64,000 bases of DNA from Alteromonas oceanisediminis. Lineage in GTDB: Bacteria > Pseudomonadota > Gammaproteobacteria > Enterobacterales > Alteromonadaceae. Location of the stretch: positions 248,001 through 312,000 of the forward strand of contig NZ_JAHCTA010000004.1 of the NCBI RefSeq assembly GCF_018474025.1, read 5' to 3'. The position numbers were made by a program, and so were the translations under genes. Below are positions 42,496 to 50,684 of the stretch, piece after piece; within the stretch, counting starts at the first letter, position 1, and every line of letters begins with the position of its first letter. The notes beneath the pieces are model-generated. The model saw only the letters and a program-made list of their open reading frames with translations, ran no database searches and was not told the origin of the DNA.

Positions 42496-43329
42496 ATGAA
42501 TAAACAGGCCCTAATTTTTGCTGGGCTGCTTTTGATGAGTTCAGGTATAGCCGCTCAGACTCTTGAGCAGGTTGTAAACCAACGACCACCAGAAATGCAG
42601 CAGAGAGACGCACACCGTCACCCTATACAAACGCTTGAATTTTTCCGCGTAGAGCCCGGTATGACCGTCGCCGAAGCCTTGCCGGGCGGCGGATGGTACA
42701 CACAGATTATCGCCCCCACGCTGGGTAAAAACGGCATGATTTATGGGATTAACTACAACGATGATATGTGGGCTAGATTTGGCTTTTTCTCGCCCGATGC
42801 CATCATTCAGCAACAAGCACTCACCAAGCAGTTCGAGCAAAACGTCGCTGATTTAGGTGACACGATGCCACCAGCGCGAGGATTTACGTTTGAAACGGTG
42901 CCCGAGTCACTGAAAGGAACCGCTGACCGCGTGTTGTTTATTCGCGCGTTGCACAACTTACATCGTTTCGAAGCGGATGCCGGTACGTTGACTCAGGCAT
43001 TGAAAGTTGCTCATATCTTGCTAAAACCAAACGGGTTGGCGGGTGTGGTGCAACACCGGGCACCGGAAAAGTCCAGTGATGCCTGGGCCGATGGGAGTGC
43101 AGGTTACCTAAAAACCAGTCGCGTCATTGAGGCTTTTAAACAGGCGGGCTTCGCCTTAATAGACGCCTCTGAAGTCAACGCCAATGCGAAAGACACGCCA
43201 AACGAACAAGACATCGTATGGCGCTTACCGCCTTCTTACTTCGGAAGCGATTCTGATGACAAAAAAGCGGCTATGCAAGCCATTGGAGAATCCGATCGGA
43301 TGACACTACTGTTCGCCAAAACGCCTTAA
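42496..43329 (+). CDS. Exported methyltransferase-like protein (COG4798 type)
   Basis: A 277-residue protein with a signal peptide (MNKQALIFAGLLLMSSGIAAQ) followed by a class I SAM-methyltransferase-like fold. The glycine-rich motif I is VAEALPGGGWYTQIIAP, VLFIRALHNLHRF resembles the post-motif strand, and LLKPNGLAGVVQHRAPE resembles motif IV. Proteins of this type (predicted methyltransferase COG4798) occur in many Proteobacteria but have no proven activity. Export is odd for a SAM-dependent enzyme. AGGAAAA precedes the ATG at 42496. Confidence 0.8.
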   Translation: MNKQALIFAGLLLMSSGIAAQTLEQVVNQRPPEMQQRDAHRHPIQTLEFFRVEPGMTVAEALPGGGWYTQIIAPTLGKNGMIYGINYNDDMWARFGFFSPDAIIQQQALTKQFEQNVADLGDTMPPARGFTFETVPESLKGTADRVLFIRALHNLHRFEADAGTLTQALKVAHILLKPNGLAGVVQHRAPEKSSDAWADGSAGYLKTSRVIEAFKQAGFALIDASEVNANAKDTPNEQDIVWRLPPSYFGSDSDDKKAAMQAIGESDRMTLLFAKTP

Positions 43330-43331
43330 GG

Positions 43332-43553
43332 CTATAAGGCGCTGCCGTTATGTTGCAGCGCCAAATCGTCTAACCGAGATACGGTATCATCAAACTGAAT
43401 TTTCCGTGGTTGGTAGGTTATTTTGACGTGAGATGCATCGCGCCCAAATTCTGCTTTCAAATCCATTTGCTGCCAATTTTTAACAGCGTTTAAGAATCGA
43501 TACGCATGTGGCTCGTCATCAAACACATACTCATTTTGGGTTGTGATACTCAC
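43332..43553 (-). CDS. Small hypothetical protein coupled to DUF349 gene
   Basis: A 73-residue acidic protein I do not recognise. It has no signal peptide or membrane segment and no cysteines; its middle (EPHAYRFLNAVKNWQQMDLKAEFG, VKITYQPRKIQFDDTVSRLDDLA) suggests a small alpha/beta fold. The start is GTG at 43553, which shares one base with the DUF349 stop (TAGTG), so it looks translationally coupled. Its end is two bases from the stop of the convergent exported methyltransferase gene. Confidence 0.65.
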   Translation of the reverse strand: MSITTQNEYVFDDEPHAYRFLNAVKNWQQMDLKAEFGRDASHVKITYQPRKIQFDDTVSRLDDLALQHNGSAL

Positions 43554-46387
43554 TACTGCGCACCCTGATCAGTGCCGGTCATCGCTAGCTCGATCCGCGT
43601 CAGTTGGTCGATTTCTGACTCAGAAACTTGACCGTGCGCAATCCAAGCCTTCCAGAGGTCATCTGCGCTGTCCAGCGTTCCATCCTGTAATTTAGCGGTC
43701 ATTAACGCTAGCTGTTGTTGTTGACGTAATTCGCTTTCAGAGGCTGGAGATTCCACCTGCAAAACACACTCAATTCGGACCGTAAGCTCTGCACGTGACA
43801 ACTCACTTTGGTCGCTGACAGGTTCAGCAAGCGCTTGCACCACCCATTTGGGCGCCTCCGGCGTCACTAACTCGCTTTCACCGACCCGACTGCGCAAATA
43901 ATCAAATACCGCCTTTCGTTGCGCAACTTGCTCGGCTTTCTTGTGAGCCTCGCTTCGCGTTCTCACCAATTTTTCAATCTCTTCTACCTGACTCTTTAAC
44001 GGACGCAGCTGTTTACCTAACGAGTCAGCAGCCGCATTTATCTGCGCTACAATATCCAACAACATGACTTTGGCTTGATGCTCAGTCACAGAGTCTACCT
44101 GCGATTCAACGTCGCCAAGTTGTTTAGAAAGCTGTGAATACTGTTCATTAGCTAGGTTCTGCTGTTGTTGCTGCGTTTCTTTAGCGCGACTGAATACGCT
44201 GTCACCGGCAGCGCGGAACGCTTGCCATAAAATATCATCTTGTTTACGGCCTGCTGTGCCTATGCTTTTCCATTCACGTTGCAGTGCCTTGATCTCATTC
44301 GTTGATGTGTCCGCTGTGGCCTGTGCAAACGCCTGCGCTTTGTTAACTAAGCGCTGCTTAGCCTGTTCATTCGCACTGAGTATTGTCTGCTGACGTTGTT
44401 TTAACGGTTGATTGACCTCTGCGAATCGTTTTCTAAGCGTTTGCCAACGTTGACGATCAACCTCGCCCAGATTTCGCCACTGCTGCGTGAGTTTCCGGTA
44501 GCGTTTCAGAAACACGTCGTTTTCATCAACCGAGGCGAGCGAACCTAGCTCGGTAAGCATCGACTCAGCCTGTTCAGCGCGCGCTAGGCGTTGCTTTTCA
44601 AGATTTTCATAGTGCTCCCGGCAAGGCGCAAACGCTTGCTCAATGACCGCGTTAAACCGCTCGTTGAGTTCATCGTCTTCAGGTGTGTTTAACCGCCCAA
44701 AACTCATCCAATCTGCGCGCCATAACTTAACGCGTTTTGCTCTTGCTTCGATGCTTTCGCTGAGAGGCGCCTTAACCGCTTTTTCAACTTCATTCAGTAA
44801 ATCAGGCTTTCGGGGTTGCGCAACATATGCCTGCCAATCCGCAATCGTATTAATGTGTTCTTCAACAGCCTGATAACGCTTGTTTAGTTTCGCCTGCATG
44901 GATTCAGGCAACATCGCGTATGCATTCTGTAACTTATGAAATACCGATGTGGCAGGCTTCAACTTTCCTTGATGGATCAGAGATTCACAGGTGCGCAATT
45001 TACGCCGACACGATGCAAACTTCTCTTCGTTCTCAGTGGTAGCCTGTTTCTCGATGTCTTTGATATTATCAACGAATGGATACCATGCTTCAAAACCAGT
45101 AATAGGTTGTAAGGAGTGAAGCTGTCGCAGCAACGCATTGACACGAGTCGCCGTGTTGAAAACAGATTGCCGATAAGATGACGCCTCTGGATTGGCACGC
45201 CCCTCTGCAGCATCGCCTTGCTCAATGAGTGCATGTGTGTCGGTGAGCAACTGTTGATAATCCTCTCGCAACGCAGAAGCGCTTTCACACAAGCTTATCT
45301 GCTTGGCAGCCAAGGTCGCCAGATTGCTCCTCAACGTCGTGTTATTAACCGGTTCAGGGATTGCGTCAAGTGCCGCAATGCTTTGATTAATCGCTTCGAG
45401 TACCCTACCTCGACGTTGCTCAGCAGCCCCGTCTGGCTCTGAACCTCCAGCAATGAAAAACTCGCGCAGTGCGTCTCGTGAATGCTTTAACTGCGTGTCA
45501 ACGGCGTCCAGTTGCTCTTTTTCGTGTTGTTGTCTCGCCTCAAGTGCCTGTTGGGCATCAAAATCCGGCTTAAGTCGAGCCAGCACTGCCTCTACTGCCG
45601 TATCAATAGACCTCAACTTGTCGCGCTGCTGCACTGACAATGCTGGATCAAACGTTTCCAGCTCATCAAGGGCTTCATTGATTTCAATGAGCAAGTCTCT
45701 TCGTGCAGCCATCATCGGTGAAAAATCAGCTTTATCTTTGAGTGCGTTAAGTTTAGATAGCGCTAACGTCAGTGACTTAACCAGTTGACTGGGCCGCTCT
45801 TGCTGAAACGTCAGGTCTGAAATTTTAGCATGAAGACGTTCTTGTGTTTCGGGCAGCAATTTCTTGCGAAGCAATTTGTTAAGTTCATCCAGCGAATCAG
45901 TTTGCATGACTAACCATTGCTGCAGTACAACCGAGTTTGAACGAATGATGAATTGACGCAAAAAACGCTCATCGTTGAGCTTCATCAGCATAGACTTTAC
46001 ATCTTCGTCACCCAATGCAAGAGCGTCTGCGGCTTGAAGCGCGCGTTTAATCACTTCCGGATGCGTTGATTCGCGTAGTGTTCGTTGTCGCTCTTGTGCA
46101 GTCAGCGACGTGTTATCTGGATCGAACAGCGCCGAAAAGACACGTTTTTCAGCGGCTTTTGCGAGTCGAGGATCGGCCGCAATTTGATACATTTTAAGCC
46201 ATAGCGTGAATGAATCGAGCTGTTCAAGCGCAGCGATACTGACCGAAGCGGCATCATCATTGAACGCAAGTTCGTGCAATTTACGCTTATCTTCCGGCTT
46301 TTGCGGTGATAGATTGGCAATCGCTTTAATACGAACGGTAGGGTCAGGGTGGTCAAATTTCGGTTTGCGAAAGCGGTCTAATATCAT
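43553..46387 (-). CDS. DUF349 domain protein, long helical
   Basis: A 944-residue protein of unknown function made almost entirely of charged alpha helices and coiled coil. The N-terminal 90 residues (DPTVRIKAIANLSPQKPEDKRKLHELAFND) look like HEAT-type repeats. From about residue 540 on, DUF349 units recur (RLKLWRADW-type W...F...F patterns, for example WRNLGEVDRQRWQTLRKRFAEV and WKSIGTAGRKQDDILWQAFRAA). It lacks signal peptide and membrane segments, so it is cytoplasmic. Its start overlaps the stop of the upstream yeaC-like gene (ATGA) and its stop overlaps the next gene, making a tight unit. Confidence 0.87.
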   Translation of the reverse strand: MILDRFRKPKFDHPDPTVRIKAIANLSPQKPEDKRKLHELAFNDDAASVSIAALEQLDSFTLWLKMYQIAADPRLAKAAEKRVFSALFDPDNTSLTAQERQRTLRESTHPEVIKRALQAADALALGDEDVKSMLMKLNDERFLRQFIIRSNSVVLQQWLVMQTDSLDELNKLLRKKLLPETQERLHAKISDLTFQQERPSQLVKSLTLALSKLNALKDKADFSPMMAARRDLLIEINEALDELETFDPALSVQQRDKLRSIDTAVEAVLARLKPDFDAQQALEARQQHEKEQLDAVDTQLKHSRDALREFFIAGGSEPDGAAEQRRGRVLEAINQSIAALDAIPEPVNNTTLRSNLATLAAKQISLCESASALREDYQQLLTDTHALIEQGDAAEGRANPEASSYRQSVFNTATRVNALLRQLHSLQPITGFEAWYPFVDNIKDIEKQATTENEEKFASCRRKLRTCESLIHQGKLKPATSVFHKLQNAYAMLPESMQAKLNKRYQAVEEHINTIADWQAYVAQPRKPDLLNEVEKAVKAPLSESIEARAKRVKLWRADWMSFGRLNTPEDDELNERFNAVIEQAFAPCREHYENLEKQRLARAEQAESMLTELGSLASVDENDVFLKRYRKLTQQWRNLGEVDRQRWQTLRKRFAEVNQPLKQRQQTILSANEQAKQRLVNKAQAFAQATADTSTNEIKALQREWKSIGTAGRKQDDILWQAFRAAGDSVFSRAKETQQQQQNLANEQYSQLSKQLGDVESQVDSVTEHQAKVMLLDIVAQINAAADSLGKQLRPLKSQVEEIEKLVRTRSEAHKKAEQVAQRKAVFDYLRSRVGESELVTPEAPKWVVQALAEPVSDQSELSRAELTVRIECVLQVESPASESELRQQQQLALMTAKLQDGTLDSADDLWKAWIAHGQVSESEIDQLTRIELAMTGTDQGAQ

Positions 46388-46665
46388 GATTGTTTAAACC
46401 GAGCGATCATCGCTTCCTGTTCAAGCTTGAGCTCATTCTTAAAGTCTTGACGTGTTTTATGCACGATTTCACCATTATCGCCAATGGTCATGTGTTGATT
46501 CGATTTTTCTACCTTCGCCTGATAAATCATTACGGCTTGCAAACAGATTTCACGCTGATTGTCGTCTAACCGATTACCGTCGAACCATTTGCCGGTTTCT
46601 ACGGCAGTTCTCAATCGCTCATAGAGCGTGGGGGTCATCTGGGATATAAGCTGTTCTAACTGCAT
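46384..46665 (-). CDS. yeaC: YeaC family protein (DUF1315)
   Basis: A 93-residue protein matching E. coli YeaC (DUF1315): TPTLYERLRTAVETGKWFDG, NQREICLQAVMIYQAK, QHMTIGDNGEIVHKTRQ. Function unknown. It sits six bases after the zinc-ribbon gene and overlaps the DUF349 gene by four bases. Confidence 0.92.
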   Translation of the reverse strand: MQLEQLISQMTPTLYERLRTAVETGKWFDGNRLDDNQREICLQAVMIYQAKVEKSNQHMTIGDNGEIVHKTRQDFKNELKLEQEAMIARFKQS

Positions 46666-46671
46666 GAAATT

Positions 46672-46998
46672 TTACGAAAACCTTTTCAGAATGACTAATC
46701 GAACGCGATTAACAATATACCAAACAAAACCGAACACTGAGCAACCAACAGCAATGTTAAATTGCAAATCGCTGGGTTGGTCGCCCCCCCAGTAAACCAA
46801 TCCGAAGCCCGTTACAAACAACAACATGGCCACCATCGACTGGTTCTGCAGGCTCTGCTTTTTCTTGTACCGTTGCATATCTAATTTACGCTGAACGTCT
46901 TCAGCACTGGCGTTACCTATGGCAAAGCCACAATGTTGGCAGGTTTGCGCCTTGTCAGAGACTTTCTTGTTGCATGCTGGGCAATCGATCAATGCCAT
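46672..46998 (-). CDS. Zinc-ribbon membrane protein
   Basis: A 108-residue protein with an N-terminal zinc ribbon (CPACNKKVSDKAQTCQHCG, four cysteines in two CxxC pairs at 6/9 and 20/23) followed by a basic helix and two membrane segments (about 54-71 and 80-98). AGGAGA precedes the ATG. It is first in the zinc-ribbon, yeaC, DUF349, orf73 unit. Such proteins are common but their role is unknown. Confidence 0.82.
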   Translation of the reverse strand: MALIDCPACNKKVSDKAQTCQHCGFAIGNASAEDVQRKLDMQRYKKKQSLQNQSMVAMLLFVTGFGLVYWGGDQPSDLQFNIAVGCSVFGFVWYIVNRVRLVILKRFS

Positions 46999-47083
46999 TA
47001 CTATCTCCTCTCATGCATCTACTCCCCCTTCACATACGCGGTGAGCAGACATTTAGTTTGATTCTACATTTGAGTTTACTGAT

Positions 47084-47109
47084 AAAAAAAAGACACCGCG
47101 AACGCGGTG
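47084..47109 (-). terminator. Terminator after AGCS symporter gene
   Basis: A 7-bp stem CACCGCG (47094-47100) with CGCGGTG (47103-47109) and two-base apex is followed on the minus strand by eight near-continuous T residues. It lies 20 bases past the symporter stop. Confidence 0.85.
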
Positions 47110-47128
47110 CCATTTCGCCGTAAAACAT

Positions 47129-48790
47129 CTATTTTTGGCTTACACGCTTCCAATAGTCGTTTACGGTGTCTTTCATTTCTTTACGTAGGAGCACGATGCC
47201 GAATAAGTTAGACAGTGTCATGACCACAATCGCTACTGCCGACAACGCCCACACCAGCGTGGTATCGGAAAACGATGCCCAGATAAAACCGGCGACGTAA
47301 ATTACGCGATAAGGCATCACAGAGCGGGGCCCCAACAAATACGTCATCGCGCGATCGCCGTAGTAAGACCAGGCAATCGCCGTTGAAAACGCAAATAGCA
47401 GTAACCCCACAGAGACAATGTATTGCCCGAAATCACCGAAAAACCCGCGCGTAAACGCAATGGCGGTAAGTGGCGCCGAATGTACCAGCGACTTGCCAGC
47501 AACCTGCAAATCTTTCTTAACCGGCTTGCCGTCGACGATCTCTAATGTGCCCGTGTATAAATCGTCAGAACTCACTCGATAAATCACATCTTCAGCGATC
47601 GATCGCGAATTAATCAGGGTAAACCCATCTGATACAGCGACACCGTTAACCACTGAAATTTGCCCGGTAAACGAATCGACCGTGCTGCCTTCTACGTCGT
47701 TCAGGTAAAGATAAAGTTGATTGACGCTCTCAACATCAGACTCGGAAAATTGCCCACTGACAAACAACATATCGGAACGGTCAAACTCATTCTGGTGTTT
47801 TTCGTTCCACACGCCGGATGACAGGATCACTAAACCCGTAATGGTACAAATAATGATCGTATCAATAAAAGGTTCAAGAATTGACACCATTCCTTCGGCA
47901 ACAGGCTCTTTGGTTTTTGCAGCGGCGTGAGCAATAGGCGCACTACCCTGACCAGCCTCATTCGAAAACAAGCCTCTATTCACACCCCGATTAAAGGCGT
48001 AAGCCAATGTTGCACCTAAAAAGCCACCTGCCGCTGCAGAGCCCGTGAATGCATCGCCAATCACAGCGATAAAGGAAGGCCAGATGTTACCTAAATTGGC
48101 AAAAATGACGGCAAATGCACCGATCACGTAGACCAGCGCCATGAAGGGCACAATGCGCGCTGTCACCGCCGCGATGCGTTGAATACCGCCCAATATCACT
48201 AATGCCAGTAAAATCCCCAGCACCGAACCCACGATGTAAGGCTCGATACCAAAGGTTGCCTCTATACTGGTCGCAATGCCATTACTTTGCGGCAAATTGC
48301 CTGTTCCGAATGAGCTGATTACAGTTGCAATAGCAAACGCAACTGCCAGCCACTTCATATTTAAGCGGCGGTCCATATAGTACATTGGGCCGCCTGACAT
48401 CGTGCCATCTTCAGTCTGAACACGGTATTTGTGCGACAGCGTGACTTCAACAAATTTGGTTGTCATACCTAGAAAGGCCGTTGCCCACATCCAGAATAGT
48501 GCGGCTGGCCCCCCTAAGAAAATGGCAAACGCCACGCCACTGATGTTGCCCGTTCCGACCGTGCCGGATAGTGCGGTAGTCAACGCTCGAAAATGAGAGG
48601 TGTCGCCCGGGTCAGCGGCATTATCGAACTTGCCGGTAACCACTTTACACGCGTGTTTAAAAAAGCGGATTTGAGGAAATTTTAGATAGACCGTAAAAAA
48701 CAGGCCAACGCCGAGTAGCACATACGGAAACCAAAATGCACCACCAAGCAAACCGTCCAAATCGGTTAAAAAATTATACAACCCTTCCAA
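47129..48790 (-). CDS. Sodium:alanine/glycine symporter family (AGCS) protein
   Basis: An AGCS transporter that imports alanine, glycine or a similar amino acid with Na+. The family signature [23 protein letters not shown] is at about 268-290, and [18 protein letters not shown] is the conserved first motif. It has about ten to eleven membrane helices. It is 553 residues instead of the usual 440-480 because a hydrophilic insert of about 110 residues (about 328-438) lies between two helices. The start is a TTG with GAGGGG six bases upstream. It follows the M14 carboxypeptidase gene by 46 bases. Confidence 0.93.
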   Translation of the reverse strand: MEGLYNFLTDLDGLLGGAFWFPYVLLGVGLFFTVYLKFPQIRFFKHACKVVTGKFDNAADPGDTSHFRALTTALSGTVGTGNISGVAFAIFLGGPAALFWMWATAFLGMTTKFVEVTLSHKYRVQTEDGTMSGGPMYYMDRRLNMKWLAVAFAIATVISSFGTGNLPQSNGIATSIEATFGIEPYIVGSVLGILLALVILGGIQRIAAVTARIVPFMALVYVIGAFAVIFANLGNIWPSFIAVIGDAFTGSAAAGGFLGATLAYAFNRGVNRGLFSNEAGQGSAPIAHAAAKTKEPVAEGMVSILEPFIDTIIICTITGLVILSSGVWNEKHQNEFDRSDMLFVSGQFSESDVESVNQLYLYLNDVEGSTVDSFTGQISVVNGVAVSDGFTLINSRSIAEDVIYRVSSDDLYTGTLEIVDGKPVKKDLQVAGKSLVHSAPLTAIAFTRGFFGDFGQYIVSVGLLLFAFSTAIAWSYYGDRAMTYLLGPRSVMPYRVIYVAGFIWASFSDTTLVWALSAVAIVVMTLSNLFGIVLLRKEMKDTVNDYWKRVSQK

Positions 48791-48836
48791 GGTGTTCCCC
48801 TCTTATTGTTATTGTGAACTTGTTGTGGGGCTAAGA

Positions 48837-49964
48837 TTAACCCAGTTCTGCCAAGACTGCACGCACCGCAACCAATAAGTCTTCACCCAACTGCATGCTG
48901 CGCTGAGGCGACCAACCAAAGGCAGGATCCGGTAAATTAGCATTGTCTTTAAATGGCATTTCAAGCGTGAACGCCATACAGTGAAAGCGCTCAGCCACCG
49001 CATTGGTGGCGATACTCAAATTCGCACTACCCGGCGCATCTTTTGGGTAGCCAAACTCTGTCTGAAATTCAGGTGTTACACGGCATAACGTTTGCTTAAA
49101 CACGTTTTCCTGCGCCGCTATCGCATCGTCGTAGCTTGGCACGCCCTCACTGCCAGCAACGAAATTGTACGGCAGGGCTTCATCGCCATGCAGATCAAGG
49201 TACATATCAACCCCTGTTGACTGCATTTCGTTTAACACGTGGTATACCTCTGGGCTGCGTTCCAGTGTAGGCGTTGCCCACTCTCTATTAAGATTGGCAC
49301 CGACTGCATTGGTGCGCAAATGACCTCGCACAGACCCGTCGGGGTTCATATTCGGCACAACGTAAAATACCGCTTTTGCTAATAACTCGCGAGCAACGCC
49401 GTCTTGGTCGTCAAGCAAACGCGAGATAAGTCCTTCGGCACACCACTCAGCCATGCTTTCGCCAGGGTGTTGACGTGCAGTCACCCAAATGGCTTTTTTA
49501 CCGTCTTCCGGTTCGCCGATAATGAGTAAAGACAGGTCACGCCCATCCAATGTCTGCCCTAACAGTTTGTGACGACAGTCAAATGCAGTCTGCGCGGAAG
49601 CAATAAGGTCGAGATGGCGATCATAACTATAAGGCGCAAAATACGCGAAATAGGTCACATCATGTTCCGGTGTAAAGTCAAACGATAAGGTATCGCCATC
49701 AAACGACGACGTGACCCGAAACCACTCCTGACGATCATAACTGGCAACCACATCATAACCTTCCCAGCCGCCGGGGTACGCTGAATTTGCCAGCTCGTGA
49801 AGAGCAAATTTGTGCTCTACAAACGGCGTGCCCTGTAGGCGAAAATGGAACCACTGGAAAAAATCTGACTGATTGTCTTTGCGAATACTGAGCTGAATAT
49901 CGGTGGGCTCATCCGCTTTAATGACGTGAATATTACCGCTATCGAATTGCGAAGAAATGTGCAT
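48837..49964 (-). CDS. M14 family zinc carboxypeptidase (cytosolic type)
   Basis: A 375-residue M14 carboxypeptidase like the bacterial relatives of Nna1/CCP enzymes. An N-terminal beta domain (1-110) is typical of that group. The zinc ligands are H166 and E169 (HPGESMAEW) and H259 (YLDLHGDE); NPDG and NLNRxW supply substrate-binding residues, and FTLEMPF contains the general-base glutamate. There is no signal peptide. AAGG precedes the ATG. It lies between a thioredoxin-like gene and an amino-acid symporter gene on the same strand. Confidence 0.93.
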   Translation of the reverse strand: MHISSQFDSGNIHVIKADEPTDIQLSIRKDNQSDFFQWFHFRLQGTPFVEHKFALHELANSAYPGGWEGYDVVASYDRQEWFRVTSSFDGDTLSFDFTPEHDVTYFAYFAPYSYDRHLDLIASAQTAFDCRHKLLGQTLDGRDLSLLIIGEPEDGKKAIWVTARQHPGESMAEWCAEGLISRLLDDQDGVARELLAKAVFYVVPNMNPDGSVRGHLRTNAVGANLNREWATPTLERSPEVYHVLNEMQSTGVDMYLDLHGDEALPYNFVAGSEGVPSYDDAIAAQENVFKQTLCRVTPEFQTEFGYPKDAPGSANLSIATNAVAERFHCMAFTLEMPFKDNANLPDPAFGWSPQRSMQLGEDLLVAVRAVLAELG

Positions 49965-50032
49965 TGCTGTGCCTTCTTAATCATCACATTGTAGGCGCCA
50001 ACGTTACCATAAAGCGACGACAATGTTTATGT

Positions 50033-50542
50033 TCAATGTGCGTTTAAGTACGCGCGTAATTTGAGCCCGGCGGCGGTGCTGTAGCCTTTCGAGCCGCCTA
50101 AAATGGTGCGGTCAGTATCCACTAAGTAGTACGTTGGGAAAGCCGTGACATTGAACATATTCCGCAGTGAGTCATCGCCTAATAAAATGGGGCTATTAAT
50201 CTCATGCTCTGCGGCAAAATCGGCGACCGCTTGTTCATCTGCATATTCCAGTGCAACACGCACGACGTGAATCGAATCACTGGAAACATACTCCAGATTG
50301 CCGATACTTAGATGGCACACCTGACACCAAGGCGCAAAAAAATACACCAGAGTCTGCTGGCCCTCTCTGAACAACGGTGTAGGCTCACCATCGAGAGACA
50401 TCAAGGTTGTTGGCGGTATAGCAATGCTACCATCTGTGGCCAGCATATCACGCGACTGCCACGCCAAAACAGCGGCTATGATGACACCACCAATAGCGAT
50501 ATCTCGCACCCACACCGTCCATTTCTGACCAAATAATTTCAC
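50033..50542 (-). CDS. Membrane-anchored thioredoxin-like protein (TlpA type)
   Basis: A redoxin of about 169 residues with an N-terminal membrane anchor (DIAIGGVIIAAVLAW) and a periplasmic thioredoxin fold. The redox motif is WCQVC (C73 and C76 from this start) and the cis-proline loop is AFPTYYLVD. I choose GTG 50542 because AAAGG lies eight bases upstream; a GTG at 50578 would add 12 residues. It may reduce periplasmic disulfides or serve cytochrome c maturation; the partner is not shown. Confidence 0.82.
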   Translation of the reverse strand: MKLFGQKWTVWVRDIAIGGVIIAAVLAWQSRDMLATDGSIAIPPTTLMSLDGEPTPLFREGQQTLVYFFAPWCQVCHLSIGNLEYVSSDSIHVVRVALEYADEQAVADFAAEHEINSPILLGDDSLRNMFNVTAFPTYYLVDTDRTILGGSKGYSTAAGLKLRAYLNAH

Positions 50543-50631
50543 TGTGTTACCTTTCACTGTTGCATGGATTGAATACACCAGACCGGTTAATCGTTAACAC
50601 GGTTTCAGTTCACCCGACAACATACGCAAAC

Positions 50632-50664
50632 AAAAAACCCCTATACGCGATACCGCGATAGGGG
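50632..50664 (-). terminator. Terminator after the long GAPDH-like gene
   Basis: CCCCTAT pairs with ATAGGGG and an inner CGCG pairs with CGCG (50638-50649 with 50654-50664, one bulge). On the minus strand six T residues follow directly. It ends transcription 21 bases after the GAPDH-like stop. Confidence 0.9.
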
Positions 50665-50684
50665 CTGCTGAGTACAATATCCGT

